Positions 1 to 12,597 of a stretch of DNA of 64,000 nt are shown here, piece by piece. Origin of the DNA: Sphagnum compactum (lineage: Eukaryota; Bryophyta; Sphagnopsida; Sphagnales); the NCBI GenBank assembly GCA_965153455.1, contig OZ234496.1, positions 14,562,304 through 14,626,303 on the forward strand, in the 5' to 3' direction. A program made the translations under genes and the position numbers. Within the stretch, counting starts at the first letter, position 1; every line of letters starts with the position of its first letter. The notes under the pieces are model-generated. The model did no database searches and was not told the DNA's origin. It was given only the letters and a program-made list of their open reading frames with translations.

Positions 1-1700
1 AAAGAATGCTTCCAATAACAAATGTTTATAGCATTGTTATATTCCAAAGTTTCTTAAAAGAGGACAACTTTGTTTGCAAATTGGGTTTTCACAAAGGTCT
101 TGAGCTTCCAAGTGGGAAATCTTGCCTCCATCGTCCTACTTTTGTCTATCTTTACTAGATTTTTAAATCCAAGTAATGGTCTTTTAGAAAATGGATTGAG
201 TATTTTTCAATGACACATCCTTCATGTCAACATAAAGTTTTGTGTTGTTTGTGCCATATTGGCATGTTTTGACATTACATGGCCAAGACAAAAACCTACA
301 AAAGATTGTTCAAGTTATAAAGGGGCACATGTAATCATTGAAGATAATGTTGTTGCTAGGGTGTTGAGGTTAAAGCTTTCATCTTTGACATATGTTATTG
401 CCTTGTCCATCAATTGGAATTTATCAAGCAAGGGTTTCACAAGTTCTGCTAGGGTTGCCCCAGTTGTGTTAAGTGCTTTGAATAAACTGATAGTTACATG
501 TCTTGGCACCCAATGTTCATCATTGAAATTCATAACCAATGCAAATGTATCCAAACATACATTTCCATGGTTTTCGTAAACAAGGTGGGAATCTAATCCT
601 TCATTAATTGTTTGTAGGAAAGAAAACAAATGATAGGATCTAGCCACATCACCAGTCTTGATTCCACACATGATAGTTATGCTTCATAGTTTTTTGTAAT
701 GAAAAAAACAAGGTCTTCCACAAATTTGAGTTAACAAGGGTTGTTTTTTGGTAATCTCCTTGATTGGGTGAATGCAAGCTCAGGTGGTTCATTATGTGGC
801 ACATGAAAACATCACCCACAATCCATTTCTTTTTTTTTAAAACTTGGAAGGATTGAATAATTGAACAATCTAGTAGATTTCAAATAATTGTTTAATCTAC
901 TACTTGGGCCCAACTAAAGAAAATTGTTTTAAGCATGTGTGGACAAACCCAACATAAAATGAATAATTTTCCATAATGATATGAACTTATGAATATACCC
1001 AAATTTTGACACTAACAAAAAAGAACAAAAAGTCCATTAAGAATCACTTACAATTATAAAATTTTAAAAACCTAATGTTATTGACATATCATTTAACTAA
1101 AATGGAGTCCCTAACAATCATAATATTAACCATTGAACCATTTTGAAGTTCATATAAGGAACCTACTATTGGGGCGCATAATCCATTCAACTCATCTTAT
1201 AAGTCCATAGATATTTTAATTTTGTAAGTTAATATGCATAATAAATATTTACATCATATGCATACTCAAGTTAACAATCCCAAAGTAAGTTCTTATTGAA
1301 AAATTCTAACATGTAAGATACAAATTAATTATTACATTTACATTCATATCATAGAAACTACCATGATGACACCAATAGGGAGACACCTTAACTTCCATCA
1401 ACTTGATCACCAAAAATAAATTAATGATGTTTGATGGATGAATAAGTTTTCTTTTCTTACATTCCTTCTTGCCCCTTTTTCCCTCACCTCACCACCTTGA
1501 TCTACAAACACTGATTCGAACTTGTATCTAGTAAATTCATTTGGGTGTTCATTCAACAAGTGTTTTTTCATGGAAGTGTTTCCATGTGCATAATATTGTA
1601 GTTCAAACCTTTCTTGGATCTTGTGGTGCTTTATGCACTTTGTGAATGCTCAAGTGATGAGGAGCTACTATGGCACATCATGCACCTCATTGTTTGCACA
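1..1700 (-). pseudogene. Decayed hAT-type transposase, cut by the window edge
   Basis: Reading leftwards, about 1660-1455 encodes a BED-like zinc finger piece: a Cys, paired His residues, then a segment reading GNTSMKKHLLNEH, the usual hAT N-terminal pattern. After a spacer, 671-315 encodes about 118 residues (WVPRHVTISLFKAL, then a KPLLDKFQLMDKAITYVKD stretch) that match the part of hAT transposases where the target-binding and catalytic fold begins. From 314 to 1 the match continues in broken form (CLGHVMSK, then KLKTFVKTQFANKVVLF, a stop, then ETLEYNNAINICY). Several stops and frameshifts make this a dead copy. Family membership rests on remembered hAT-like plant proteins, not on a search. 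A second piece of the same family lies near 45.6 kb. Confidence 0.6.
770..1330 (-). repeat. Dispersed repeat, copy A (internal part of the hAT family)
   Basis: This stretch is recognisably similar, in the same orientation, to 45690-46290. Shared landmarks are GTGGCACATGAAAACATCACC, AACCCAACATAAAATGAATA and TTTTCCATA, in the same order and at similar spacing. Divergence and small indels are obvious, so both copies are old. Confidence 0.65.
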
Positions 1701-4700
1701 ATTTTCATGTCAATTTTAAAGTTTTGATCTTGGAAAAGGAGAAAAACACTAATAAATTTTGATCAATATTGAGGCACCCAAAAGCTTCATTTTTTTTCAA
1801 GAGACATATATAGAAGATTCCATGTCATTAGTTCTTCTACAACTTGAATGTTTTTTAGAGTTTTGGTAGTTTACCACACCTTTGAGGTTGTGGCATCACC
1901 TTGTTCAATCATGAGCCCAATATCACCAACTTTTGTTTCATGAACAATATAATTTGATACACAAATCATTGAACTCCATGTTGATCAATATTATCTGATG
2001 AATGATAGAGATTTAACAATGCAAGATGAAGATGGTTGATTAGTTGTGCATGATTAAAACATTTCATGAGTTTGATTTTCAAATTATTTTGAAGGGAAAA
2101 GATTTAGGATGTAGTTTTGGAATTTGATGAAGAGAAGATGTTGTTTTGTTTTTACATACAAAGATGGACTTAGAGAGTTGTTGGAGATAAAATAAAGACA
2201 CAATATGTAGTTTAGAGTTTTATTAACTTTAAACCATGGATTTTCATGTTTTCATTTATGATTTTTACATTTTACATTATATATGTTTGATATGTTCAAT
2301 TTTGATTAAAAAGGATAGTAGAATATCAATGAGAAAATAGTGAGCATATTTTGAAATTGTTGTGTTGTCGCAAAGAATCATGGAACGTTGATCACAAATT
2401 TTGATTATTTAGGATAATTCAAAATCTAGGAAATAAGGGAACAATAATTTTAATAAGAAAATTATGTGAACACAATCTACATATATAACTGAATGAATGG
2501 AAACAATAGATTATTTGTGTTGTAAGCATTATAGACAGTATAAGTTGAATTGTTTTAAGTAGGCAGAGAGCAATTCTGGGTAGAATCTATGCCTACCATT
2601 TGGCGACCATTTCGGGGACAATTGTTTTTTCCCGAAGCAAAAAAGAAAAAAATATCGTGAGAAGTTTGGATTTATTGAGAGCGTTGTTTTATATGGATAT
2701 CAAAATTCAGAAGAGGATATATTCTTTTTTAAGATCTTGATTTCTAAGTTTTTTGGAAATGAAAGAGTTTTACTCAGGGTTCGTTATTTCTGAACTAAGT
2801 GATGGCTTCATCATCTGTTGTTTCCTTGCTAGATTTTTCTTTTCCAACATTTCATAGAATGCCGACCCCATATTAGTTGAAAGTGGATTTCTATTCACAA
2901 TCTCTTTTAGCTGTAGCTCAAAAAATACAAATGTAAGGTTCTACTACCTTTCATATTCAGTCACATACCTTGTCGCAATCTTCGGTGCCCACTTGCAGAT
3001 GGAGCTTTTCCATAGCACTCCAAGTCTGAGTTTTTTTATTTCCAGAATCCAAGTTAGACAATTTGGTGAGAACATAATCATATTTCCTAACATTTCTCAA
3101 CATTGAAACCAGATTCACCTAAACTCTTGGTATCCTCATCACGCCTCCTCTAACCCTCTTCACCATTGTAGATGTTTTGTGTTGCACCTTTTAGTGTGTC
3201 CAATTATGCCTTCTACGCCTTCTTGATTTCTTGCCTACTGCTTAAGGTAGTTATTTGCATTTGGAAAATAATTGACTGAAACCTCTTCTTTGTTTTATTT
3301 GTAGTGTTTATCATAGGTTAATTAGGGATTTTTGCGAGTGTCTCCAAATTTTTGTTGCAGTCATGACCTAATTCTGAGATAGAAAGATTCTTTATGTTCT
3401 CTGAAGTTGGTCTTTGATATCATATCGTCAATTTCAAGAAATTATTTATTTTTGCCGTAATTGTTGAACGCTTATCTTTCTACTGACGATAATTAACTTG
3501 TTAGTATTCTTTCTAGGACTTCCCCAATAACAAAGTTGACAATACACTTTTTAATAGTACCATAATAATTCCCCTCCATTTAATGTATATTTCAGACTAG
3601 TCGTTGTTGTAGTTATAATTGTCATCGAATTATGTGTTTGTTTGTGGCCCAAGTGTGACCTTTCATTCCCTCCTGACATTTTATTATTATTCCATTTCTC
3701 TCTCTAGATATGTTGAAACTGAATATCATCATATATATATTTTTTTATGGTGCCTTCTCTTTTAGGTTTAGATTTAGGGTTTTTCGATTGCAATTATCAT
3801 TTGGTCTACGTCTAATTTGACACTTTGATATTGATTAAGATTCCAAGTAGTTGCCTTTTTAGTAGCTATTATGTTGGATCCCTTTCTTCTTGTGTTAGAA
3901 AAATACTACGACTTGTCCTATCACATTCGTACAACGCGTCTTTTTTGAGATTGAAGCCTGTTCTACTTCAAGAGTTAGGGCCAAAATTAGTTATGGATAA
4001 ATTTACACATTCGCCCTTATTTACTAACAACTATTTAAACCTTAACGTTAGGACATTAATAGATGCTGGAACATTGGCAATAATGGTTGCAAATTGGTCT
4101 CCCAAATCCGATTTTATCATTCTTTTAAGGTATCCCTAAATACAACACCTTGATATTATTGGCTATTCATATCAAGATGAGAGAATGAAAAGAATTTATC
4201 AGGAGTTGTTAGTTGCATAATTGTAGGTTTTAATTTTCTTACGACGTTTGTGTGTTCTTTCCAAGAGATCTTCAATTGATTATCTGTAGATCAAATCTCC
4301 CAAATCACATAGTTGGTTAAAAAATATCTAAGTGTGGCAGATGATAAAATTTGGGGGTGTCTAAAAACCGTCATTGTCGTTCATAATTTTTCCACTATGA
4401 TCCTATTCGCATCCAATATTTATTTTTCTTGTCAACCTTGACGCCAATATGGTCTTCATGTAGACTTCATTTCCCTTTCTTTACTTTTGCATCATCAGGC
4501 CCGTTTTCTCTCCCTCTTTGGTATCACTTGCTTCACTTTTGGTAGGCTCGGTTCTATAATAATATACACTTGTCCTCCTTGATGTTTCTTTCTTTTCTTA
4601 TTTCCTCCTTGCTCAAGTCGTGGTGGACTTTCCAAATGTTTTATCGTTTGCCCTAGCCTAGTTTTGGGTCCTTCCTCCTCCTTTCTTGTTTTTTGCAATT

Positions 4701-5090
4701 GATCCTATGGTCTTCCCCTTTCTTCTATCATTTTTCAATCAATTGGGTATTTCCCATCCCAATTCGAATGTAAAGTTTCTTCTGCATTGAACATTTTTCT
4801 CATTCTCAATTGATCATTCTTCTCGTTGCTATGGGTTTCTCGACAATGCGACAACCGACATCTATTGTTTTATAAAACATTATTATTTGTAAAGTGTTTC
4901 CACTTCATTGTGTTGATCTTTGCTTCAGTAGGATGGCTATTTTTCATGTGAGGGTAAGGATGAACTCACTGTACCTTTTGACGAGTTTGGAATCTCGCAT
5001 GTCACAGAGAAATGCCTATGTGTAATGTTCGGTTTACATCCATGAACTGTTCATTTCTCCAAGGATGATGCATATGATGCCAACAACAAT
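1701..5090. other. AT-rich stretch without a supported gene
   Basis: I see only short reading frames here (for example 3825-4139 and 4495-4698) with no recognisable motif, many homopolymer runs and no repeat ends that I can pair. It is probably old transposon and intergenic DNA. Confidence 0.5.
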
Positions 5091-5205
5091 CATTATGAAA
5101 AAATCATGTCCATTGCAACTAGGTTATCAAGTTGTAATATAGTTATATCGAACATTTTTTTAGTTGCAATGAACAAGTTGCAACGGACACAATTTTTTCA
5201 TAGTG
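5091..5205. mobile_element. CACTA-type MITE, 115 bp
   Basis: The two ends form inverted repeats of about 29 bp. The left end begins CATTATGAAAAAAT and the reverse complement of the right end begins CACTATGAAAAAAT; both continue through TGTCC(A/G)TTGCAAC. The flanks carry the same 3 bp, AAT at 5088-5090 and AAT at 5206-5208. CACTA ends with a 3-bp duplication define the CACTA (En/Spm) superfamily. There is no coding capacity, so it would need a transposase in trans. Its ends differ from those of the large element at 11807. Confidence 0.75.
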
Positions 5206-5576
5206 AATGTTATTAAATCTATTTATCAGGTTCCGGTCATTAGTGACCTCAATTTATAGTGGAGGGTAAATTTCGAAAGGTTCAAAATTGTTGTAGAAAA
5301 TCTTCTGAGAAGCTCTTAGAATATTGTTTTGACGCTGGAAACTACATTTATTATCGATGTCGTCCTACATTTTGTGGAGATCAAGTAGGAGGTTCTTGCG
5401 AACCATGTCAATCCTTAATCTTCGTTCATAGAATTGTGCGATCCTTTCGATGAAGATGGAATGCTTGCAATCTCTCTTTGCCCATTGGAATCTTCTCTAC
5501 ATACGAGTTATTTTCCTTTTGCTTTTGCTAATTCCCCATATTCCAGTTTAAAAATTCCTTATGTGAAAGGACCATT

Positions 5577-7310
5577 GTGTTGAATGTTGTTGATAGTCTC
5601 AAGGTAATGTCCTTTGCCGCGCATGCTAACTCCGAGTTGAGAGATTTGAACTATGATAGTTTTTGTATTGAAATTGTTCCTTGCATTCCGACCACATTTA
5701 ATGGTGATGTTTTACTTGAACTCCCCCTCCTTGCTAGTCCCAATAGTCACTCTGGTCAAATGCAAGGGATGGATAGGAAACATGATGGCCATGTGTGGTA
5801 CAAGGTTAAAACAACTAACATCAAGAATAATTTCAACCTAAATTTTTGAAAAGCTCGTTGCTTGGGCCATTTGCAATGTTGAAATGATGCCTACAATTTC
5901 TTTATTTTTAACAAATGTAGAAACGAAACAGTTTGGAGTGGCGATGTTGTTCACAAGTTTCAAGGATATCATTTTGCACCTGGTTCACCTTTTTGTAGAA
6001 CTTGTAATACCACCCCCTTTTGTGTGAAGCTATGTCTAACTTGCAGTTATTATGTCATGCACAAGCAAAACAATTTGACTTGAGCAATAATTCATTTGGG
6101 TATGCATGGTCACTTGGTGGTGGAAGGTCGTTCAAGAAAATTGTTCGAGCAAGTTAAATCCCTGATTGAGGAGGACGCATCTCACACACTAGGGGCTACC
6201 ATGTCGGCCATTGCATTGGTTTCAAATAAAACTTTCCTCTTGGAACACTTGCTGAATGAGGATGGACAAAGGCCAATGGAAGTCCTGAAAGGTGACAAGC
6301 TATGCCAAGTGATGAATAAGTTCCTAGCTCTGTCTTCTCCCAATGTTCGGAATTTTGTTGTTTCCTTTAAGCATTGACCAAGGAACAAAGGGTACGTTTC
6401 TAGCATTCTTGGTCTAAAAGCAAATAATGGTTATTATTACATTCTGGATAGTTGTTTTCCAGGGCAACAAACTGGAGATAAAATGTTTTTGTTCAAGATG
6501 TTTATGCATGGAGATGGTAATGGCTATGATTTTGTCAAGCGAATGCAACCTGGGGGCAACCTCCAAACCGCTTAGATCATGTTTGATCATGTAAAATGTG
6601 TTGAAGGTTGGACAACACTCACTTGCCATTTATAAATTTTTCTACTACAAGATCATGACGATTGCGATATGTGATACATAATCTAAAGACACTAAGGCTT
6701 AGTGTGTAATGTGGCAAAATTTAAATAAGGTGATGGCAAATAATGGTGTTCCCAATATAAATTTCAAAGGCTTCATGGTTGACAACACTCATGCCAATTG
6801 GAACGTTGTTCGAATTGTCTATGGTAGCGGAGATGCAAATGAGCTGATGGTTGACAGACAATGAACTTGTTTTTTCCACTGAAATCAATCCATGGATAGA
6901 CACACAGAACATCATATCAAGCCATAGTTACGAGGAAAACATAGGACATTGTGCTATGAATACAAAAATACCATTTTTTCAGAAGAGGTAGATGCTTAGT
7001 ATGCATCGATCCGATGTTAGTGGTATTCTTCAAGGGCAACTGATGAAGCTGGACTTCAAAGAGGTTGGGTAGTTTGTGGGCTATATTACAATTTGCTAAG
7101 GCTTGGGAGTAGGACATATTATTTTAATGATGATGTAGAGCCTACATATGTCTATTCACATTTGGTGTGTGCATCCAAGTTTGTTATGCCACCAACATCA
7201 CATTCTGTTAGAGGCAACTATCCAACTTTTGAACTACCAAATGACACTCTTCAATTAATTGAGGAGGCTCTTGAAGATCTACGGCTCCTACATGGTGATT
7301 TTTTCTAAAG
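5577..7310 (+). pseudogene. Decayed DDE (MULE-like) transposase
   Basis: A trail of frames can be followed: 5577-5849, then a segment reading GYHFAPGSPFCRTCNTT (part of a Cys cluster), 6096-6377, then YYYILDSCFPGQ, FKMFMHGDGNGYDF, RMQPGGNLQ, a stop, MFDHVKCVEGWTTL, and about 6740-6860 reading NFKGFMVDNTHANWNVVRIVY. The order matches a multicopy plant protein family that I remember as a mutator-like DDE transposase; the Asp in MFDHVK and the one in FMVDN would be the first two acidic positions. Stops at several points and frame changes show it is inactive. The 7093-7308 frame may be its C-terminal part. The superfamily name is the least certain part of the call. Confidence 0.45.
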
Positions 7311-9665
7311 GATTGCTTGGAGTACGCCAACCCAAAAGATAGAGTCTTTGGTGTACTTTGAACATGTCCTATATTATAGGCTCTCTAATTAGGAAGGTTA
7401 TTCATCCCCTTTTCAATGTTGTTGTAGTGTAGAAAGAATATGATCTTTCTTTTTTCAATGGCAGTGGTGAGCAACTAGTAGGATCAATATGCCGGAGGCT
7501 CAATGTGATCACTTCATGTTTCTATTTGGATTTTAGGGAAGTAAGGATGTTGGTGGATGGAAAAGAAGACAAGGGTTAGAAATAGTATATTGAAGATTTG
7601 GGTCTATATTTGCAACAACGTTGAACATTGGACAATGTTACAAACTTCAATAAGAAATTGTTCAGCTTCTAGTAAAATAGAATCCCTTGGATCCAAGTTT
7701 TTGGTAGTGTATTCTTTTTTCAACTAATGTATATGGTGGGTTCTATTTACTCAAAGGTCTGATTATTAAGTTTAGAATATATGTAATCATCAAAATTGAA
7801 GGAACTTTTAAAAGTCTAATGTTAGTCCAAATTATTGCATGTCAAATCCATGTTAATTAGAAATATGTTTGGTTAAAAATCTCAATTTGATTGATAAAGG
7901 TTTGTTTTTCAATGGTTGTAGTAAGCAAACAATACTTCATCAATATGTTATATGTTCATGACTACTAGTTTATGAATTTATATTTGGATTCTGGATTCAA
8001 GTTTTTGCCATTTAAAAAATGCCAAAAAGGACAAGGTAAATGACAAGGTAAAGAATAGTTAAGGACCATGCAAAAATTATATTTGAATATGTTGAAGGAA
8101 ATTTAACCAATTTGTCTTCAAAACTGTTCCAATAGATCTTAATTCAACACAATACATTGAAGGAATTAATTATACTTCAGTTTTGTAGGATTTTAGTTCT
8201 AGAGTAATTTCCAATACACTAAAAGGAAGTTAATCAATATAATGTAAATCTCATTGTTGTTATTTACAAGTGATCAACCTATCTAACCATTTTAGCAAAT
8301 AAACACCCTATTTCTAGCAAGATCAAGTCATTGAAGATCTAATACGCACAAATACTTAGCCCATTAATCATCAACCATTCTACAATTTATATCCAACACA
8401 AGGGTTTAGGGTTCTTTCAATGCAAATCACAAAAAAACTTGCATATTTTGTTGCATGTGAACACAAATAGGTTTCATTAACCTCTCATGCTTAAAGGCCT
8501 CAAAGTTTGTACATTCGCAAAAACATTAGTATAAGCCTTAAGGTAGTTGCAAGTAGAAAAAACAGTAGTAGTGTCAATTCCTTACTGGGATTAAAAGTAC
8601 ATTGCTAAAAGCAATGTTTAAATCAGGTCCAACTTAGTGTCACATCACTACATTATGCATGAGCACATACTTAACTTTACAAGTCTATGTAACTTGTATT
8701 GCAAGCTCAAAACCTCCTAACTAACAAAATTAGTTATGCATAGTACTTCAATCAATCATTTGTTTTCCTTGCTGTGTTGCACCATGAGTCTGCACTCTTC
8801 TTTAGACTTTTGGCACATATTTTTCCAAAGGCTTTCCATCTTCATTTTCATCACTATCTAAATCCAACTCATGGGCCAACGATATTACATGAAGATTTTT
8901 CAACTTCTTTGCAAGCTGCTCACCTATACCCACTGGTCTACTGAGCCTTCAACCTTGTCTTTACAAGGGAATTCCTACTTGGTCTTCTAGCTTGGTTCTT
9001 CCTCTTTAGACCTAAGTCAACACATGAGATGTCTTTGGTTGGGGTGCCCTTAGATGTAGCTAGTGTTGTCTCAATGGTTGATGAAACCTTGTTATTTTTT
9101 GCTACCATGTCCTTGGTCAAGGTGCCTTAACTTGCTTCTGTTGCCTTATCTTTCCTCAAGGTCTAGTTGCTTGGTTCTAGTGCCTTCATCTTGGACGGGT
9201 CATTAGTGCTTGTTTGTGGTGCATCAGACTTGGATGGGGTAGCTTTGAAACTCGGTTCTGCTGGTGTTGGTGATCCTTGGTGGGGGTGCCCTTGGTTAGT
9301 ATCAATGCCCTATCCTTGTTTGGGGTGTCACTCCTTCTACGTGATGGAATGACTTTGGTAGGGTGACCATGCTTGCTTTTGATGCTTTGGACTTGATTAG
9401 GGTGGTGGACAGGAAATCTACAAGCATTATTTTTGCATGAAAGTCAATCAAAATCTTGATCAAAGTTTAACAAGATTGTTTTTTTCTAAGGCATAAGTTA
9501 TGTAATAACAACATGTGTAATTAACATATATAAAACCAAAAAAATATCAAAGTAGATGTAGTAATGTACTTGTTTTGGGTATCATAGCCCAAATATAATT
9601 AACTTCATCACAAAATATAATTGACTTAGGCAGTACAACATACCATGGATAAGAACTATCACTAT
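7311..9665. other. AT-rich stretch, with one hydrophilic ORF remnant
   Basis: There are no convincing genes. On the minus strand from about 9420 to 8938 the translation is rich in Lys, Thr and Ser, with the motif TKD occurring twice (GTLTKDM, GTPTKDI), interrupted by stops. It could be a low-complexity part of a transposon ORF; I cannot assign it. Confidence 0.4.
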
Positions 9666-9803
9666 CATTAGAAGAAAAACCCCATTTTTTGACTTGTCTT
9701 GAACAACTAAAAGTGTTTTTTGCAACTATTTTTGATAAAAAAAAGTCGCAAAAGACATTTTAATTACTTAACACAAGACGAAAAAGGGGTTTTTCTTCTA
9801 GTG
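9666..9803. mobile_element. CACTA-type MITE, 138 bp
   Basis: The left end begins CATTAGAAGAAAAACCCC and the reverse complement of the right end begins CACTAGAAGAAAAACCCC; pairing continues imperfectly for over 25 bp. The flanking 3 bp are TAT on both sides (9663-9665 and 9804-9806). This fits the CACTA superfamily with one mutated end base. There is no ORF. Its terminal sequence differs both from the MITE at 5091 and from the large CACTA element, so it belongs to a third end family. Confidence 0.75.
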
Positions 9804-11803
9804 TATGGGTGGGCAGTTTTGTTCAAGTTTAGGACTAGAGCTTGAAATGGTCTCATCAGATGGGCGTTTATGTTTTGCAACCTCCAACTTCATCTTCACC
9901 ACAATCCAATAGATTGTCCTTTTCAATTCATTAGATTTTTTATAAATTATTAAAATATTTGAAATGATGGAAAATTGAAACAGACTTGAAAAGAAAAATT
10001 GAAACATACTTGAAGCAGGATTTATAACATTTGAAAAATAGAATTGAAATAATAATGTTTGGAGAAAATGTTGAAAACATTTTACTTTAGAAAATGATTT
10101 TTTCATGGGGTGGGGATTTTTGTTCTCCTTGATGCATTGGAGAAATAGGTCTTGTCAAGCAAGGCCTTGGGTGTGATGGTATTGTGCTACTATGACTGTG
10201 TTCCAATTCGAATGCACTGCCAAGCGGGGAGCTTGATATGGCCCCAACTAAAGTAAACCTCTTTTCCACATTTGGGGTAGGTCAAATTCACTATTGACCC
10301 AAGACCAATCACCCTTAACTTTGTCTCCACCTCTTTCACTTTTGTAATATTTCAAAGTGCACACATGGTTAGCAAAAAAAAGATTGTCATTCAATTACCA
10401 AACATAGATCAAGAATGCAACTACAAATAGAAAAACATAATTCAAATACGAACCTTGGTCAACATGAACATTCTTCCTTGCTGTAGCCTTCAACTCATTT
10501 AGTAGCCAAATGCGTTATTCTTCAAGACCCAATTCTTGAGCTGCAAAAATCAGATCCTCATTGTTAGGGTTATGACAGTAAATATCACCTAGTAAGACTT
10601 CTTAAACCTTGCATATGGACAATTAGTTGAGAGAATTTGAAGAATTGTTGTTGGATAATGCCTTGCTCAAAGTACAAAAGCAAGCATTAGCAGACATGAA
10701 TCCAAGTGGAAGGAATGGTTCTTAAAGGAGTAAATTCAAAACAATTTGGAAATTTTTCATGTCAATGAAGAAGCATACCTATTTGAATTGGTTGCCTATA
10801 AAGTATAATTTACAGAGTATAAGTATGATTGGTTAAGTTCAAAACTGATTGAAACTAAAGGAGGTGTTTGAATATCCCAAATAATTGTTTATGTGGAACC
10901 TATACCAACATTTATTGGTATTTAAAGTGAACTGGTTGTTACTATTGTTGAAGTTCCAGCACAAATGTGATGAGGATTTGATTTTATTGTTGTACCTTGT
11001 ATTTTGCTTATGTTGCCAATAGTACTTGTTGATGCACGCACCATAGTTGTAAGCACTCAAGTAGGAGATTTATAAACACTTGTTACTTCTAGGATTGTAC
11101 CATTGGTTATACTTCAAATTGGAATAGGTGCAAGAATTACAATGATAGAAACTACTCTAAACATGCATCAAAAGATTTTACAACCCTAGTAAGAGTTATG
11201 GTGGGCACACTTGTTAAAAAATCAGAACTAGAACTTGATCCTTTGATCATTGAATCTATTGTCAAACTAGTTATAGAACCTATTGATGAATTAGTTGTAG
11301 GAATCAAACAAGTAGATCTTGATATCTAATTTTGAGGATGAAATCTGGTTTTCAAAGGGGGGTAATTTTAACCAAAATTTTCATTTATTGTAAATAGTAA
11401 CCGGTTGTTACCAATAGGTAATCGGTGAAGCATTATCAATTTGAGAAACTGTTAAATTGCATAATGCAATAGGAACCGATCTATTAAGTTAACCGATATC
11501 AAGTTTGTTATAGTAATGGGTCTATTAGGTTAATGGGTCTGTTGATAGAATAGGTTTATTGATCAACTTGCGGCCAATAACCATTTTAGTTTAATTTTGA
11601 ATTACTTTACTATTGTACTAGCTAGCGATTGTTTAAATTAAAATAACATTTTTTTGGTATAAGTAGGAAGATTTAAGAATGATTAGAGAGTTTTTTTTCT
11701 AATCCAAATTTTGGATCCATTTCAGATTTGGTTTATAACTTGTGCATTAGTAAATATGAACATTTTTATGTTTTTGGTTTCTTTTTCTTATCTTTAGTTA
11801 TAA
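9804..11803. other. AT-rich stretch without a supported gene
   Basis: Short frames only. Around 11390-11570 there are several copies of AACCG(A/G)T and its inverse (CCGGTTGTTACC, ATCGGTG, AACCGATC). These could be the terminal part of an older element, but I could not find a partner end. Confidence 0.4.
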
Positions 11804-11806
11804 ATT

Positions 11807-12330
11807 CACTACTACATATTGTGCCCTTTTGCGAAGGGCCAAACAAAAAATCTGAAGGTTTTGCGAAAGAAAAACAAAAAACCTAAAGGGTTTGCGAAGG
11901 AAAAAAAATTTGCCAAATTTGCGATGCGTTCCACATCGCAACTTATGGCGCACCATTCATCGCAAATTTAGAATGAACCTTTAATCATCGCAGAACTTTT
12001 GCGAGATACACAACAAACAAAACTTTGCGATCCGCTCAGTCTCTGTCCACCGTAGCGAAATTCCACCCTTCGCAACGTTTAATCATACTCAAAACATCGT
12101 AACCTTTACAATACACAGAGTATCGCTACAGACTTTGAGATCCACAACACATCGCAACGTGCGGTATGTGGCGCCTCGCAGTTTGCGTTTCAATATGTAT
12201 CGCAAACCTCATCACAAATTTTTACAAAACTTTCCGGTGGTGGACGTATCGCAAGGTGCGATGTGAGTTAGCTCGCAAAGTAGTGAAAGGGTTACTGGAG
12301 AAGGAAGTTTCGCAAAAGGGTTTCGCAATG
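11807..12330. repeat. CACTA left terminal and subterminal repeats
   Basis: From 11828 to about 12330 the motif TTGCGA / TCGCAA recurs in both orientations every few tens of bases (for example in TTTGCGAAGG, CATCGCAACTTATGG, TATCGCAAGGTGCG). This is the usual structure where a CACTA DNA-binding protein assembles. The reading frame at 12166-12363 crosses these repeats and is not a gene. Confidence 0.85.
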
Positions 12331-12597
12331 TCATCTGATTCTCAAAACGCCATAAAAAAATAAAAAATCTTTTAGACCAAATGGAAGCTATAAATCCACT
12401 TAACCATTATTATAATCTATGTTGCCTTAGTAGACTGAGTGAAAATATCAATTAAGTACGCATAGCAGTGCTCCTATTCTTGAAAATAAAATTACACAAT
12501 GGAGTAGAATAGGCAGAAAATGACACAATGAACATTGTGCAGTAATATAGAATCACAAGCCTCAATGGCAATTTGCATAAAATTAATGAGTAGTACA

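Noticed and set aside
12166-12363. 65-codon plus-strand frame near the left CACTA end
   Set aside because: It crosses the TCGCAA subterminal repeats; the frame is a by-product of the motif array.
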